Made by a program: the position numbers and the translations under genes. Shown here piece by piece: positions 37,039 through 52,386 of a DNA stretch of 64,000 nucleotides (position 1 is its first letter; each line of letters opens with the position of its first letter). The stretch spans positions 191,001 through 255,000 of the forward strand of contig JAODUO010000555.1 of NCBI GenBank assembly GCA_025642075.2. The letters are read 5' to 3'. The DNA comes from Ridgeia piscesae. Its lineage: Eukaryota; Annelida; Polychaeta; Sabellida; Siboglinidae. The notes under the pieces are model-generated. The model was not told the origin of the DNA. It saw only the letters and a list, made by a program, of their open reading frames with translations, and searched no databases.

Positions 37039-38608
37039 GGACACCTTACCGACTGAGCATACTATAGGACACCTTACAGACTGAGCATACTTGATAGGAC
37101 ACCTTGCTGACTGAGCATACTTGATAGGACACCTTACAGACTGAGCATACTTGATAGGACACCTTGCTGACTGAGCATACTTGATAGGACACCTTCCGAC
37201 TAGCATACTTGATAGGACACCTTACCAGACTGAGCACTTGATAGACACCTTACAGACTGAGCATCTGATAGGACACCTGTACAGACTGAGCATACTTGAT
37301 AGGACACCTTACGACTGAGCATACTTGATAGGACACCTTACAGACTGAGCATACTTGATAGGACACCTTACAGACTGAGCATACTTGATAGGACACCTTA
37401 CTGACTGAGCATACTTGATAGGACACCTTACAGACTGAGCATACTTGATAGGACACCTTACAGTACTGAGCATATTGATAGGACACCTTGCTGACTGAGC
37501 ATACTTGATAGGACACCTTACAGACTGAGCATACTTGATAGGACACCTTACAGACTGAGCATACTTGATAGGACACCTTCGACTGAGCATACTTGATAGG
37601 ACACCTTACAGACTGAGCATACTTGATAGGACACCTTGCTGACTGAGCATACTTGATAGGACACCTTACGACTGAGCATACTTGATAGGACACCTTACAG
37701 ACTGAGCATACTTGATAGGACACCTTACAGACTGAGCATACTTGATAGGACACCTTACAGACTGAGCATACTTGATAGGACACCTTACAGACTGAGCATA
37801 CTTGATAGGACACCTTACAGACTGAGCATACTTGATAGGACACCTTACAGACTGAGCATACTTGATAGGACACCTTACAGACTGAGCATACTTGATAGGA
37901 CACCTTCGACTGAGCATACTTGATAGGACACCTTACAGACTGAGCATACTTGATAGGACACCTTACAGACTGAGCATACTTGATAGGACACCTTACAGAC
38001 TGAGCATACTTGATAGGACACCTTACAGACTGAGCATACTTGATAGGACACCTTACAGACTGAGCATACTTGATAGGACACCTTACAGACTGAGCATACT
38101 TGATAGGACACCTTGCTGACTGAGCATACTTGATAGGACACCTTGCTGACTGAGCATACTTGATAGGACACCTTACAGACTGAGCATACTTGATAGGACA
38201 CCTTGCTGACTGAGCATACTTGATAGGACACCTTACAGACTGAGCATACTTGATAGGACACCTTACAGACTGAGCATACTTGATAGGACACCTTGCTGAC
38301 TGAGCATACTTGATAGGACACCTTACAGACTGAGCATACTTGATAGGACACCTTGCTGACTGAGCATACTTGATAGGACACCTTACCGACTGAGCATACT
38401 TGATAGGACACCTTGCTGACTGAGCATACTTGATAGGACACCTTACAGACTGAGCATACTTGATAGGACACCTTACAGACTGAGCATACTTGATAGGACA
38501 CCTTACAGACTGAGCATACTTGATAGGACACCTTACAGACTGAGCATACTTGATAGGACACCTTACAGACTGAGCATACTTGATAGGACACCCTACAGAC
38601 TGAGGATA
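37039..38608. repeat. 30-bp minisatellite, about 52 copies
   Basis: Unit contains GATAGGACACCTTACAGACT and GAGCATACTT. The right half is nearly perfect; 37180-37680 has many 1-3 bp indels. Diverged copies continue to about 38715, some 140 bp from the glypican exon donor. Confidence 0.97.
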
Positions 38609-38852
38609 TGAGTTCAGACACTTCACTGAGGTTACTGGTAAGACACCTGACTATGACTGGGTAGTGGATAGGACACCCACTCGTGGTTAGGACACTGGTA
38701 GACGAGGACATCATACTGCTAGCTAACAGAGATGAATCTGTTATGGAAGTAATGTAGGCCTGTTATAGGATGACCTTAATTGTGAGGTGGCTGCATTGTG
38801 ACACAGTGAGTGACATGTGGCCAGTGAGCTGTGAGGTGCCCAGTCTACTCAC

Positions 38853-39029
38853 CCTGGTAGTGGTGAAGGTTGGAAGACAGGAGGGTCTTCAGGTAGGAGC
38901 CGGTGGACATGAGGGCAGCGTGCAGGTCCTCCTCCGCTGTCCGGTGGTACTTTCTCTCCGTCCGCCGTGTACAACATGACTTCCTGGTCGCGTCATGTTT
39001 GCCTTTATAGCACACCTCCATGGCAGCAT
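38853..39029 (-). CDS. GPC: Glypican, internal exon (N-terminal Cys-rich part)
   Basis: Glypicans are GPI-anchored heparan sulfate proteoglycan core proteins on the outer cell surface that modulate Wnt, Hedgehog, BMP and FGF signals. This 177-bp exon follows a CTGTCTCTCAG acceptor and ends at a GTGAGT donor (phase 1 to phase 1, so skipping it keeps frame). It encodes 58 whole codons beginning AAMEVCYKGK and containing KSCCTRRTERKY, which matches the family's V-C then (T/S)-C-C-(T/S)-x-x-x-E-x-x-Y motif at the start of the core. Its three cysteines correspond to positions 2, 3 and 4 of the 14 invariant ones. The last base, G, joins GT of the exon at 20279 to form a Gly codon, giving the continuous reading HHYQ-G-HFLSLI. 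Size and boundaries resemble exon 2 of vertebrate GPC3/GPC5, from memory of those genes. Exon 1 was not found. Confidence 0.93.
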
Positions 39030-41149
<2,120 letters not shown>

Positions 41150-44100
41150 GCCACTGTGTGTGGACTAGAGCCACTGTGTGTGGACTACAGCCAGACACCA
41201 GAGAGTGCGGGGAGACACGCCACTGTGTGTGGACTAGAGCCACTGTGTGTGGACTAGAGCCAGACACCAGTGAGTGCGGGGAGACACGCCACTGTGTGTG
41301 GACTAGAGCCACTGTGTGTGGACTAGAGCCACTGTGTGTGGACTAGAGCCAGACACCAGTGAGTGCGGGGAGACACGCCATGTGTGTGGACTAGAGCCAC
41401 TGTGTGTGGACTAGAGCCACTGTGTGTGGACTACAGCCAGACACCAGAGAGTGCAGGAGACACGCCACTGTGTGTGGACTAGAGCCACTGTGTGTGGACT
41501 ACAGCCAGACACCAGAGAGTGCGGGAGACACGCCACTGTGTGTGGACTAGAGCCACTGTGTGTGGACTAGAGCCAGACACCAGAGAGTGCGGGGAGACAC
41601 ACCACTGTGTGTGGACTAGAGCCACTGTGTGTGGACTAGAGCCAGACACCAGTGAGTGCGGGGAGACACCCACTGTGTGTGGACTAGAGCCACTGTGTGT
41701 GGACTAGAGCCAGACACCAGAGAGTGCGGGGAGACACACCACTGTGTGTGGACTAGAGCCACTGTGTGTGGACTAGAGCCAGACACCAGTGAGTGCGGGG
41801 AGACACAGCCACTGTGTGTGGACTAGAGCCACTGTGTGTGGACTAGAGCCAGACACCAGTGAGTGCGGGGAGACACACCACTGTGTGTGGACTAGAGCCA
41901 CTGTGTGTGGACTAGAGCCAGACACCAGAGAGTGCGGGGAGACACGCCACTGTGTGTGGACTAGAGCCACTGTGTGTGGACTGACACACCAGATGCGGGA
42001 ACACACTGTGGTGGACTAGAGCCAGACACCAGTGAGTGCGGGGAGACACACCACTGTGTGTGGACTAGAGCCACTGTGTGTGGACTAGAGCCAGACACCA
42101 GAGAGTGCGGGGAGACACACCACTGTGTGTGGACTAGAGCCAGACACCAGTGAGTGCGGGGAGACACACCACTGTGTGTGGACTAGAGCCACTGTGTGTG
42201 GACTAGAGCCAGACACCAGTGAGTGCGGGGAGACACACCACTGTGTGTGGACTAGAGCCACTGTGTGTGGACTAGAGCCACTGTGTGTGGACTAGAGCCA
42301 GACACCAGTGAGTGCGGGGAGACACACCACTGTGTGTGGACTAGAGCCACTGTGTGTGGACTAGAGCCACTGTGTGTGGACTAGAGTCAGACACCAGTGA
42401 GTGCGGGGAGACACGCCACTGTGTGTGGACTAGAGCCACTGTGTGTGGACTAGAGCCACTGTGTGTGGACTAGAGTCAGACACCAGTGAGTGCGGGGAGA
42501 CACGCCACTGTGTGTGGACTAGAGCCACTGTGTGTGGACTAGAGCCACTGTGTGTGGACTAGAGTCAGACACCAGTGAGTGCGGGGAGACACACCACTGT
42601 GTGTGGACTAGAGTCAGACACCAGTGAGTGCGGGGAGACACACCACTGTGTGTGGACTAGAGTCAGACACCAGTGAGTGCGGGGAGACACGCCACTGTGT
42701 GTGGACTAGAGCCACTGTGTGTGGACTAGAGCCAGACACGAGAGAGTGCGGGGAGACACACCACTGTGTGTGGACTAGAGCCACTGTGTGTGGACTAGAG
42801 CCACTGTGTGTGGACTAGAGTCAGACATGAGAGAGTGCGGGGAGACACGCCACTGTGTGTGTACTAGAGCCACTGTGTGTGGACTAGAGCCACTGTGTGT
42901 GGACTAGAGCCAGACACGAGAGAGTGCGGGGAGACACACCACTGTGTGTGGACTAGAGCCACTGTGTGTGGACTAGAGCCACTGTGTGTGGACTAGAGTC
43001 AGACACCAGTGAGTGCGGGGAGACACACCACTGTGTGTGGACTAGAGTCAGACACCAGTGAGTGCGGGGAGACACGCCACTGTGTGTGGACTAGAGCCAC
43101 TGTGTGTGGACTAGAGCCAGACACGAGAGAGTGCAGGGAGACACACCACTGTGTGTGGACTAGAGCCACTGTGTGTGGACTAGACCCACTGTGTGTGGAC
43201 TAGAGTCAGACACGAGAGAGTGCGGGGAGACACGCCACTGTGTGTGTACTAGAGCCACTGTGTGTGGACTAGAGCCACTGTGTGTGGACTAGAGTCAGAC
43301 ACCAGAGAGTGCGGGGAGACACACCACTGTGTGTGGACTAGAGCCACTGTGTGTGGACTAGAGCCACTGTGTGTGGACTAGAGCCACTGTGTGTGGACTA
43401 GAGCCACTGTGTGTGGACTAGAGCCAGACACCAGTGAGTGTGGGGAGACACACCACTGTGTGTGGACTAGAGCCAGACACGAGAGAGTGCGGGGAGACAC
43501 ACCACTGTGTGTGGGCTAGAGCCACTGTGTGTGGACTAGAGTCAGACACCAGTGAGTGCGGGGAGACACGCCACTGTGTGTGGGCTAGAGCCACTGTGTG
43601 TGGACTAGAGTCAGACACCAGTGAGTGCGGGGAGACACGCCACTGTGTGTGGACTAGAGCCACTGTGTGTGGACTAGAGCCACTGTGTGTGGACTAGAGC
43701 CACTGTGTGTGGACTAGAGCCACTGTGTGTGGACTAGAGCCACTGTGTGTGGACTAGAGCCAGACACCAGTGAGTGCGGGGAGACACACCACTGTGTGTG
43801 GACTAGAGCCAGACACGAGAGAGTGCGGGGAGACACACCACTGTGTGTGGACTAGAGCCAGACACGAGAGAGTGCGGGGAGACACACCACTGTGTGTGGA
43901 CTAGAGCCAGACACCAGTGAGTGCGGGGAGACACACCACTGTGTGTGGACTAGAGCCAGACACAAGTGAGTGCGGGGAGACACACCACTGTGTGTGGACT
44001 AGAGTCAGACACGAGAGAGTGCAGGGAGACACACCACTGTGTGTGGACTAGAGCCAGACACGAGAGAGTGCGGGGAGACACACCACTGTGTGTGGACTAG

Positions 44101-44518
44101 AGCCAGACACGAGAGAGTGCGGGGAGACACACCACTGTGTGTGGACTAGAGCCAGACACCAGTGAGAGCAGGGAGACACACCACTGTGTGTGGACTAGAG
44201 CCAGACACCAGTGAGAGCAGGGAGACACACCACTGTGTGTGGACTAGAGCCACTGTGTGTGGACTAGAGTCAGACACCAGTGAGTGCGGGGAGACACGCC
44301 ACTGTGTGTGGACTATAGCCACTGTGTGTGGACTAGAGCCAGACACCAGTGAGTGCGGGGAGACACACCACTGTGTGTGGACTAGAGTCAGACACCAGTG
44401 AGAGCAGGGAGACACACCACTGTGTGTGGACTAGAGCCAGACACCAGTGAGAGCAGGGAGACACACCACTGTGTGTGGACTAGAGCCAGACACCAGTGAG
44501 AGCAGGGAGACACACCAC
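41150..44518. repeat. Composite 20-bp/49-bp satellite, 3.4 kb
   Basis: Two interleaved modules: AGCCACTGTGTGTGGACTAG (20 bp), and a 49-bp module that adds AGACACCAGTGAGTGCGGGG and AGACACACC before the same CACTGTGTGTGGACTAG end. The number of 20-bp modules per 49-bp module varies from none to six, and longer blocks recur (42630-42830 and 43010-43210 are nearly identical). Confidence 0.96.
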
Positions 44519-45957
44519 GGCCAGGCACTCAAGCGTGCTTCTCTTGTAGTGCTGCAGTTGTCTCCTTGCAGTGGCTTGCGCTGTCATAATAACGTTTTAT
44601 CCAGAAACAAACCACTAGGGTGGATGTGGTGGTGTGACTGTACACAACAGAGGCAACGCATTCATTTGATGTCACTCTGAGCCCAGCAACAATGAATTAG
44701 ACGTCGTTGGTGCAGAACTATCAGTGTCATCGACATGTGACACGAGCTCCGACGATCTATAAACGGATATCCTTAAGACTGTCTTTGCTGCTCAGAGAAT
44801 ACCCAATGTTTTATCATGTTCACTGGCAAGGGATTACTGCAATTACAATAGATGACTAAATGTGTTACAAAGTGCTTCACTCATGCCAGTCATCCATTTT
44901 GTCTCACTGCCTGTCTTGTCTCTCATCCTACATGACATGACATTGGGATGAACACAGCTGCCCAAATGTCACAACAGCAGTCGTAAACAGGGTGTGGACA
45001 TGACATGAGACAATCAATATACCTGAATTAAAGTGACACCTATCTTTTAAAGAATAATAATTATTGTTTAAATGAATCACTACTTTTAGAAAATTGCGTA
45101 ATGTTTAATATTCCTTTAATGTGAACATAAGTACTTGTTAATTGTAAATATCTTCAGAAAGAAGATATGACCTCTAGAGTTCTACATAAGTGTAATTTAA
45201 AATTCCATGTGAGTTCATTAGGGGAACTCATTGTCATCACTAGGATGTGGTTTAGAATGGTTCAATAAATCACTGACACAACACTTGCATACATCAAAGC
45301 AGACAGAATACAGGACTTGAATTGAGCAGGATGAATTCATCTTGTGGGATGAGGTAATGTAACTGATACAAGGCACTCGCAGTGAGAGTCGTCTAAATAC
45401 AAGTGAGGCCGACAAAGGAAGCTTTCTCCCTGACTGGGCACTGTGTAGGGCCAACACAGGAGAATCTTCTCTGTCTGCAGGAGGCGTGATTGGTTGAACA
45501 GGACACCGCGGCACATAACACACACTCAAACGCACCACCATCTCTAATAACACGTCTAACAACACACCAGCCACTTGGGCTCCCAACACAAGAATCCTAT
45601 TGTGTCTTCACGTGTAAGTTGGGAAAAAACTTTGTGAGTTGAATGTAACTGGAGATGTCAGTGGGAAAGACCCCGAGTGGAAGGTGTTTGTAGAAGTCTA
45701 GTTATGTGTGCTGTGTAAGACATGTCAGAGCAGTGACAAGTAGTGCACAGACAGACACATGCAGGACATCACACATCACACCTGCAAGGACGAGATGTTA
45801 AAAGCAAAATGTATTTCATCAGTTTACATCTACAGTTACAATTACGTATGCACGGGATAGCAATATACTGTGTCATATTGTCAGTTATAATTATTGTTAA
45901 CTTATTTTGTAATGACATTTCAATGGAAATGTCAATTTAAAGTTACCACACCACATG
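44519..45957. other. Unique spacer
   Basis: CpG is somewhat richer at 44519-44770, then AT-rich. A minus-strand open frame at 45218-45589 has a hydrophobic start but no recognisable product. Confidence 0.4.
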
Positions 45958-47209
45958 GGCACCACTGTGTCAACTATAAGGGCACCACTGTGTCAACTAT
46001 AAGGGCACCACTGTGTCAACTATAAGGGCACTACTGTGTCACCTATAAGGGCACCACTGTGTCAACTATAAGGGCACCACTGTGTCAACTATAAGGACAC
46101 CACTGTGTCACCTATAAGGGCACCACTGTGTCAACTATAAGGGCACCACTGTGTCAACTATAAGGGCACCACTGTGTCAACCATATGGGCACCACTGTGT
46201 CAACCATATGGGCACCACTGTGTCAACCATATGGGCACCACTGGGTCAACTATATGGATATCACTGTGTCAACCATATGGGCACCACTGTGTCAACTATA
46301 TGGACACCACTGTGTCAACTATATGGACACCACTGTGTCAACTATATGGACACCACTGTGTCAACTATATGGACACCACTGTGTCAACTATATGGACACC
46401 ACTGTGTCAACTATATGGACACCACTGTGTCAACTATATGGACACCACTGTGTCAACTATAAGGACACCACTGTGTCACCTATAAGGGCACCACTGTGTC
46501 AACTATAAGGGCACCACTGTGTCAACTATAAGGGCACCACTGTGTCAACCATATGGGCACCACTGTGTCAACCATATGGGCACCACTGTGTCAACCATAT
46601 GGGCACCACTGGGTCAACTATATGGACATCACTGTGTCACCCATATGGGCACCACTGTGTCAACTATATGGACACCACTGTGTCAACTATATGGACACCA
46701 CTGTGTCAACTATATGGACACCACTGTGTCAACTATATGGACACCACTGTGTCAACTATATGGACACCACTGTGTCAACTATATGGACACCACTGTGTCA
46801 ACTATATGGACACCACTGTGTCAACTATATGGACACCACTGTGTCAACTATATGGACACCACTGTGTCAACTATATGGACACCACTGTGTCAACTATAAG
46901 GACACCACTGTGTCACCTATAAGGGCACCACTGTGTCAACTATAAGGGCACCACTGTGTCAACTATAAGGGCACCACTGTGTCAACCATATGGGCACCAC
47001 TGTGTCAACCATATGGGCACCACTGTGTCAACCATATGGGCACCACTGGGTCAACTATATGGGCACCACTGTGTCAACTATATGGACACCACTGTGTCAA
47101 CTATATGGACACCACTGTGTCAACTATATGGACACCACTGTGTCAACTATATGGACACCACTGTGTCAACTATATGGACACCACTGTGTCAACTATACGG
47201 ACAACAAAC
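45958..47209. repeat. 23-bp minisatellite with block structure, about 54 copies
   Basis: Unit CACCACTGTGTCAACTATAT then GGA. Variant order (AAGGG, then CCATATGGG three times, then CTGGGTCAAC, then ATATGGA runs) repeats three times; CTGGGTCAAC occurs at 46241, 46609 and 47046, that is 16 and 19 units apart. Confidence 0.97.
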
Positions 47210-48315
47210 ATGTCATAAAATTGGAATTGGACTGACATGATCTTCTGCACAGGTGTTTGCATAAACTACACATATTTTATTGAAACCTGTTGTTCATGTT
47301 AAATGACCTATAATGCCTCACTAAAGTGTACTATGCCTACACTGGCACTCACTGGTAAGTGGTACAGGCCAACTGATAATACACCATTTCAAACAACACT
47401 GCTCACTACAATTACTTGGGAGTTGGTTCCAGAGGGTGCCACAGACTCAGACACATGTGTTCTTGTTGACAGATTAGTTCAAGATAACGGTGCAATTATG
47501 ACTTACACACACACTGTGTGACAGTTTTTCAGCAGCTCTGCGATAAAGGAACTTAAAAACTCAGCGAGGCAAGGCACAGCTTGGATAACTGCCCAGTGGC
47601 ACACATGAATGTACACTGAATGGTGCATTCTGTGGAAGATTCACATGTCTACACCTGCAGGCTAGTCATACAGGTGAGCCAAGGCATACTAATAATATAT
47701 CTATGAAAGCAACCATATTTTGTCATTGTGACTAAAAATAGCATTGAATCATTTAATTTAAATCAAAAACTCAGTTGAATAAGATTTATTTTTCATTTTC
47801 AATAAAACAACTTGTCTAATTGGGTTACTACATGGTGTACATAGTAACACAATGTGAGGTTTTATATACTAACAGATTCATTGACCATAATGAGTTACAC
47901 CGGTGGTATGCTAAATATTTCTAAGAGGTAGTTTAGTTTGTAACCATAGACAGTCCTATTATTATAATTTCACAGTGAAAACATGATATTGAATGTAACA
48001 TGCTTCCTGAAAATAGTTTTCTATTCCAGTTGTTCACTATCAAAATTAATGGATTAATTAATATTTACCACTGATAACTTTATACATAACAACAGCCACA
48101 CAGTGAATAGCACAGTGTAACTGTACAACTGCTTTGTCAATATTTAATGACATGTCAGACTTGGTGACATTCTTCAAGAGTTTCTGCTGTTGGAGATGTC
48201 ATCCCTAGGCTACTTGGCATTACATGACACTTTCTAAATGTCAATCATGTTATCAATCATATGTGACAGCAGGTGCATAGTCAGACTACAACTGCATCAT
48301 ATCATTGGTACATCA
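47210..48315. other. AT-rich unique spacer
   Basis: Nothing recognised. Confidence 0.5.
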
Positions 48316-48427
48316 GGTACTGTTGGTGACACAAAGTTGGGGCATCAGAATAGACACAGTTGGTGACACAAATTTGGGGTGTCACAGTAGACACAGTTGG
48401 TGACACAAAGTTGGGGTGTCACAATAG
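48316..48427. repeat. 37-bp short tandem repeat, 3 copies
   Basis: Unit contains AGTTGGTGACACAAAGTTGG and GGTGTCACA. Confidence 0.9.
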
Positions 48428-48504
48428 CGTCAGTTGGTAGACGTGACGTATCCCAAGTTGTGTGTCAGTGGTTCACCCACAGCCTATGTAGAAAGTGCAG
48501 CGAG

Positions 48505-48590
48505 TGTAGCTTTATCTAAAGACCCGTCCACACATCACTTCAATGAGTAGAGTTCATTTTGGGGCAGGTAGAAATGTGTGGTTAGACCAG
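48505..48590. mobile_element. Truncated hAT-type MITE copy
   Basis: TGTAGCTTTATCTAAAGACC followed by CGTCCACACATCA matches the left end of the two full MITE copies, with a later GGGGCAGGTAGAAATGTG like their interior. No right terminus is visible, so the right limit is approximate. Confidence 0.6.
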
Positions 48591-48689
48591 TGACAACTGA
48601 AGTTATTTAATGTTGTGTCTGTTATGGTTGAAGTGAAATATTGTAGTGTTCATGCACGACTGGACTAAATAATATGTGAGCACATATGG

Positions 48690-49583
48690 TGGGACAGTAT
48701 ATGAGCACATATGGATGTGAGAGTATATGAGCACATATGGATGTGAGAGTATATGAGCACACATGGATGTGAGAGTATACGACCACATATGGATGTGAGA
48801 GTATATGACCACATATGGATGTGAGAGTATATGAGCACATATGGATGTGAGAGTATAAGCACATATGGATGTGAGAGTATATGAGCACATATGGATGTGA
48901 GAGTATATGAGCACATATGGATGTGAGAGTATATGAGCACATATGGATGTGAGAGTATATGACCACATATGGATGTGAGAGTATATGAGCACATATGGAT
49001 GTGAGAGTATAAGCACATATGGATGTGAGAGTATATGAGCACATATGGATGTGAGAGTATATGAGCACATATGGATGTGAGAGTATAAGCACATATGGAT
49101 GTGAGAGTATAAGCACATATGGATGTGAGAGTATATGAGCACATATGGATGTGAGAGTATATGAGCACATATGGATGTGAGAGTATATGAGCACATATGG
49201 ATGTGAGAGTATATGAGCACATATGGATGTGAGAGTATATGAGCACATATGGATGTGAGAGTATAAGCACATATGGATGTGAGAGTATATGAGCACATAT
49301 GGATGTGAGAGTATATGAGCACATATGGATGTGAGAGTATATGAGCACATATGGATGTGAGAGTATATGAGCACACATGGATGTGAGAGTATATGACCAC
49401 ATATGGATGTGAGAGTATATGAGCACATATGGATGTGAGAGTATAAGCACATATGGATGTGAGAGTATATGAGCACATATGGATGTGAGAGTATATGAGC
49501 ACATATGGATGTGAGAGTATATGAGCACATATGGATGTGAGAGTATATGAGCACATATGGATGTGAGAGTATGAGCACATATG
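48690..49583. repeat. 26-bp minisatellite, about 34 copies
   Basis: Unit GAGCACATATGGATGTGAGA then GTATAT. 24-bp units lacking AT-G recur among the 26-bp units. Open minus-strand frames are by-products. Confidence 0.97.
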
Positions 49584-50257
49584 GACACACAAGGACCAGA
49601 CTAATGTGTGCCTGGCTGTGGTGTGTTGCTACATAAAGGGGGCAGCCTGTGTCTGTCACAGTCAGACATGACACATTCCAAGGTGGTCGAGTCACATGAC
49701 TCCTTCAGCTTCCATTCAACACATCCGGTCGCCAAAGTTCCCAAGACTTCACACTACCGGCTACTACAAGGCACTATAGGACACTACAGGGCACTACAGG
49801 GCACTGGAGGGCACCGTTGTCTTGTAAGTTCACTTCCGCTGTCTCTCATTCTCACGCCTCCTCTACGCCCCTCTAGTGGGGTGGTTCAGCCTGCCAGACA
49901 GGGCATTGACGCCATGACAATAGAGCAGTGACACTGAGACCCTCTCAGTGCCATTACCTGTGGTGACGCTGCTGACAAAAAGGCAAAAAAACATTTTGCC
50001 ACACTTTGTCACCCCAGTCACCCCCTAGGTGGGGCATGAGTTGACCACACAGGCCAGGCAGGTGACACCTGGTAGTCCACTGTTACCTTGACCACAACAT
50101 CATAGTGAGTGACCCGTGAGGACGTCTTCCTGCATTCACCCTCCAGCCTTGTGCCCATTCCAGCTGGACGCACACCCTCCCCTCAGTGGCACCCTCTACC
50201 TTCCCTACCTGTATGGGCAGCTGGCTCCCCTTCCCTGGTACGTGTGCAATCCCGCTT
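49584..50257. other. Unique spacer
   Basis: Short GGGCACTACA repetition at 49768-49812. No exon recognised. Confidence 0.5.
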
Positions 50258-50596
50258 GTCTCCCCTCCTCCCAGTTGTCTCCCCTCCTCCCAGTTGTCTC
50301 CCCTCCTCCCAGTTGTCTCCCCTCCTCCCAGTTGTTTCCCCCTACTCCCAGTTGTCTCCCCTCCTCCCAGTTGTCTCCCCTCCTCCCAGTTGTCTCCCCT
50401 CCTCCCAATTGTTTCCCCTCCTCCCAGTTGTCTCCCCTCCTCCCAGTTGTTTCCCCTCCTCCCAGTTGTCTCCCCTCCTCCCAATTGTCTCACCTCCTCC
50501 CAATTGTTTCCCCTCCTCCCAGTTGTTTCCCCTCCTCCCAGTTGTCTCCCCTCCTCCCAATTGTCTCCCCTCCTCCCAATTGTTTCCCCTCCTCCG
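50258..50596. repeat. 19-bp C-rich minisatellite, about 18 copies
   Basis: Unit GTCTCCCCTCCTCCCAGTT with TTT and CAA variants; G-rich on the minus strand. Confidence 0.96.
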
Positions 50597-50605
50597 ATTG
50601 CCCTC

Positions 50606-50713
50606 TACACCACCCCTTTCAACTATACGTTGCCCTCTACACCACCCCTTCAACTATACTTTGCCCTCTACACCACCCCTTCAACTATATTTTGCCCTCT
50701 ATACCACCCCACT
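50606..50713. repeat. 30-bp repeat, about 4 copies
   Basis: Unit GCCCTCTACACCACCCCTTC then AACTATACTT, decaying rightward. Confidence 0.9.
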
Positions 50714-51857
50714 CAGTACACTGCCCTCTACACCCCATTCAGTACACTCCCTTCAGCACTCCTAATGCCCCCTGACAGCGCCCCCTGTGCTGCCCTTACA
50801 GTGCCCCTGCAGGGTCCAACAGAGATCAGCTTTAGTTCACCTGGGCACTATTTGATTCAACTTGAGAATGCCTGGCTAAGATCAAGTTAAAAAATACATC
50901 TGACATCAAACAGACAGAACCACAAACTGTCCTGTCCACCTTTGAACATTGACCTCATCTGATTTTGCCTTCACAGACCGTGTAAAACAACTGTTGTCTG
51001 CTGTACAACGTCTAACACCAACATGGCAACAACATGACAACATCAACATGGCAACAACATGACAACATCAACTTAACAACATCACTTAACACAGACCCAA
51101 GAACAGAACATTGCAACACACAGAGGACGACACAAAATAGTATTCACCATACAGTGTTCATGTTAAAAACTTAACTTCAGAGTCACTCCCAAATAGTTCC
51201 AATCTGTAACATGTTAACTGTCAACTTTGATCTACATGTAGATGGCATAAAAACGTAGTTGCCTGTAAAAACTTGACCCACAGCGCCACTGAGAGTGTCA
51301 ACAAAGCATAAGACTGACTTTGCTCTTGCTCAAAACAAACAAATCAGTTTTTCTGCGTACTGCTTAAATAAATAGCTGCCGTATCCTGCTCAAAGATGGT
51401 GAACAATTCTGCCATAAAACTTGCAGACTGACATGTGAGGATTCATTGCGGACACAGTCCGGTGGACTTGTAATACAATACAGATGCCCAGAAGCTGAAA
51501 TATTATATATTCTTGATCAGATAGCCAGGTTCTCCACAGAGCTGATTGTTGTAGAATGTGTTGTTTGTAGGAGTAAGTGCTTTGATTGAAACAGCTCCAG
51601 GCTTACGATTAGTGCCGTCAGATTGTTCACAATATAACATTCCAGAAATGCTATACTTTGAGAAGAGAGAACTTGCACAAGTTGAACACAACACAGTGAT
51701 ACTGGACAACTTACACAGCTCTATATAGTCACACTACGTCATGTAACTTGTGTCACTGTATACACTACATAAACACATCTGGTCAGCAAATTGGTTAGTC
51801 ACGCTAACACTGGGCCTGGAGGTATATAACAAATAATTAGTTATAATCATAATGTGT
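50714..51857. other. Unique spacer
   Basis: A short ACATGGCAACAACATGACAA repetition occurs at 51020-51080. Nothing else recognised. Confidence 0.5.
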
Positions 51858-51858
51858 A

Positions 51859-51903
<45 letters not shown>
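51858..51903. repeat. (AT)n microsatellite
   Basis: About 22 perfect repeats. Confidence 0.98.
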
Positions 51904-51906
<3 letters not shown>

Positions 51907-52386
51907 TAATATATAATATATTGTGTGTGTGCATGCGTCCATGTGTGCATTGATGCTCACTTAATAGGTTTACTGACACCAACAACCAGACACAAGGCTA
52001 ACTAGGCCAAACAAGTGACTGTGGAGACTGCCCAAGAGTGTGAGAGGGAAGTAGCACTTTGATTAGTCTCGGGAGGAAACGATAAAGTGCCCGGCAGGAA
52101 ACATCTTTATGTAACAAATGACTATACAGAATGACCAAATACACTACTACAGCATAACACACACATAACTGTTTTGGTATTACAAAACATGGTATGTTTA
52201 TGTCACAACTGTCGGGTATTAAAGCATACACTGCCATGTATTTAGCCAAATATATTGTGGGTGATAGTGACTGCCATAGTAAGACCCGACACGTAACAGA
52301 CAAGTCTTAACACTGAAGCCACCAACAACTTGACTTGTGGCCACAGCTCCCATGTCTCTGTGTGTGGTGTTTATGTAGGAGACTGG
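51904..52386. other. Unique spacer
   Basis: Nothing recognised. Confidence 0.5.

Noticed and set aside
37250..38714. Long minus-strand Cys/Ser/Tyr-rich frames
   Set aside because: These come from a 30-bp repeat whose period is a multiple of three, so one stop-free unit opens the entire array.
45218..45589. Minus-strand open frame with a hydrophobic start as possible glypican exon 1
   Set aside because: It begins at GTG, lacks the expected cysteine followed by a V-x-x-x-F pattern, and I see no matching phase-1 donor.
48603..49695. Minus-strand frames of over 300 codons rich in Ile/Cys/Ser/His
   Set aside because: Product of the 26-bp array, open in three frames; no start context or domain.
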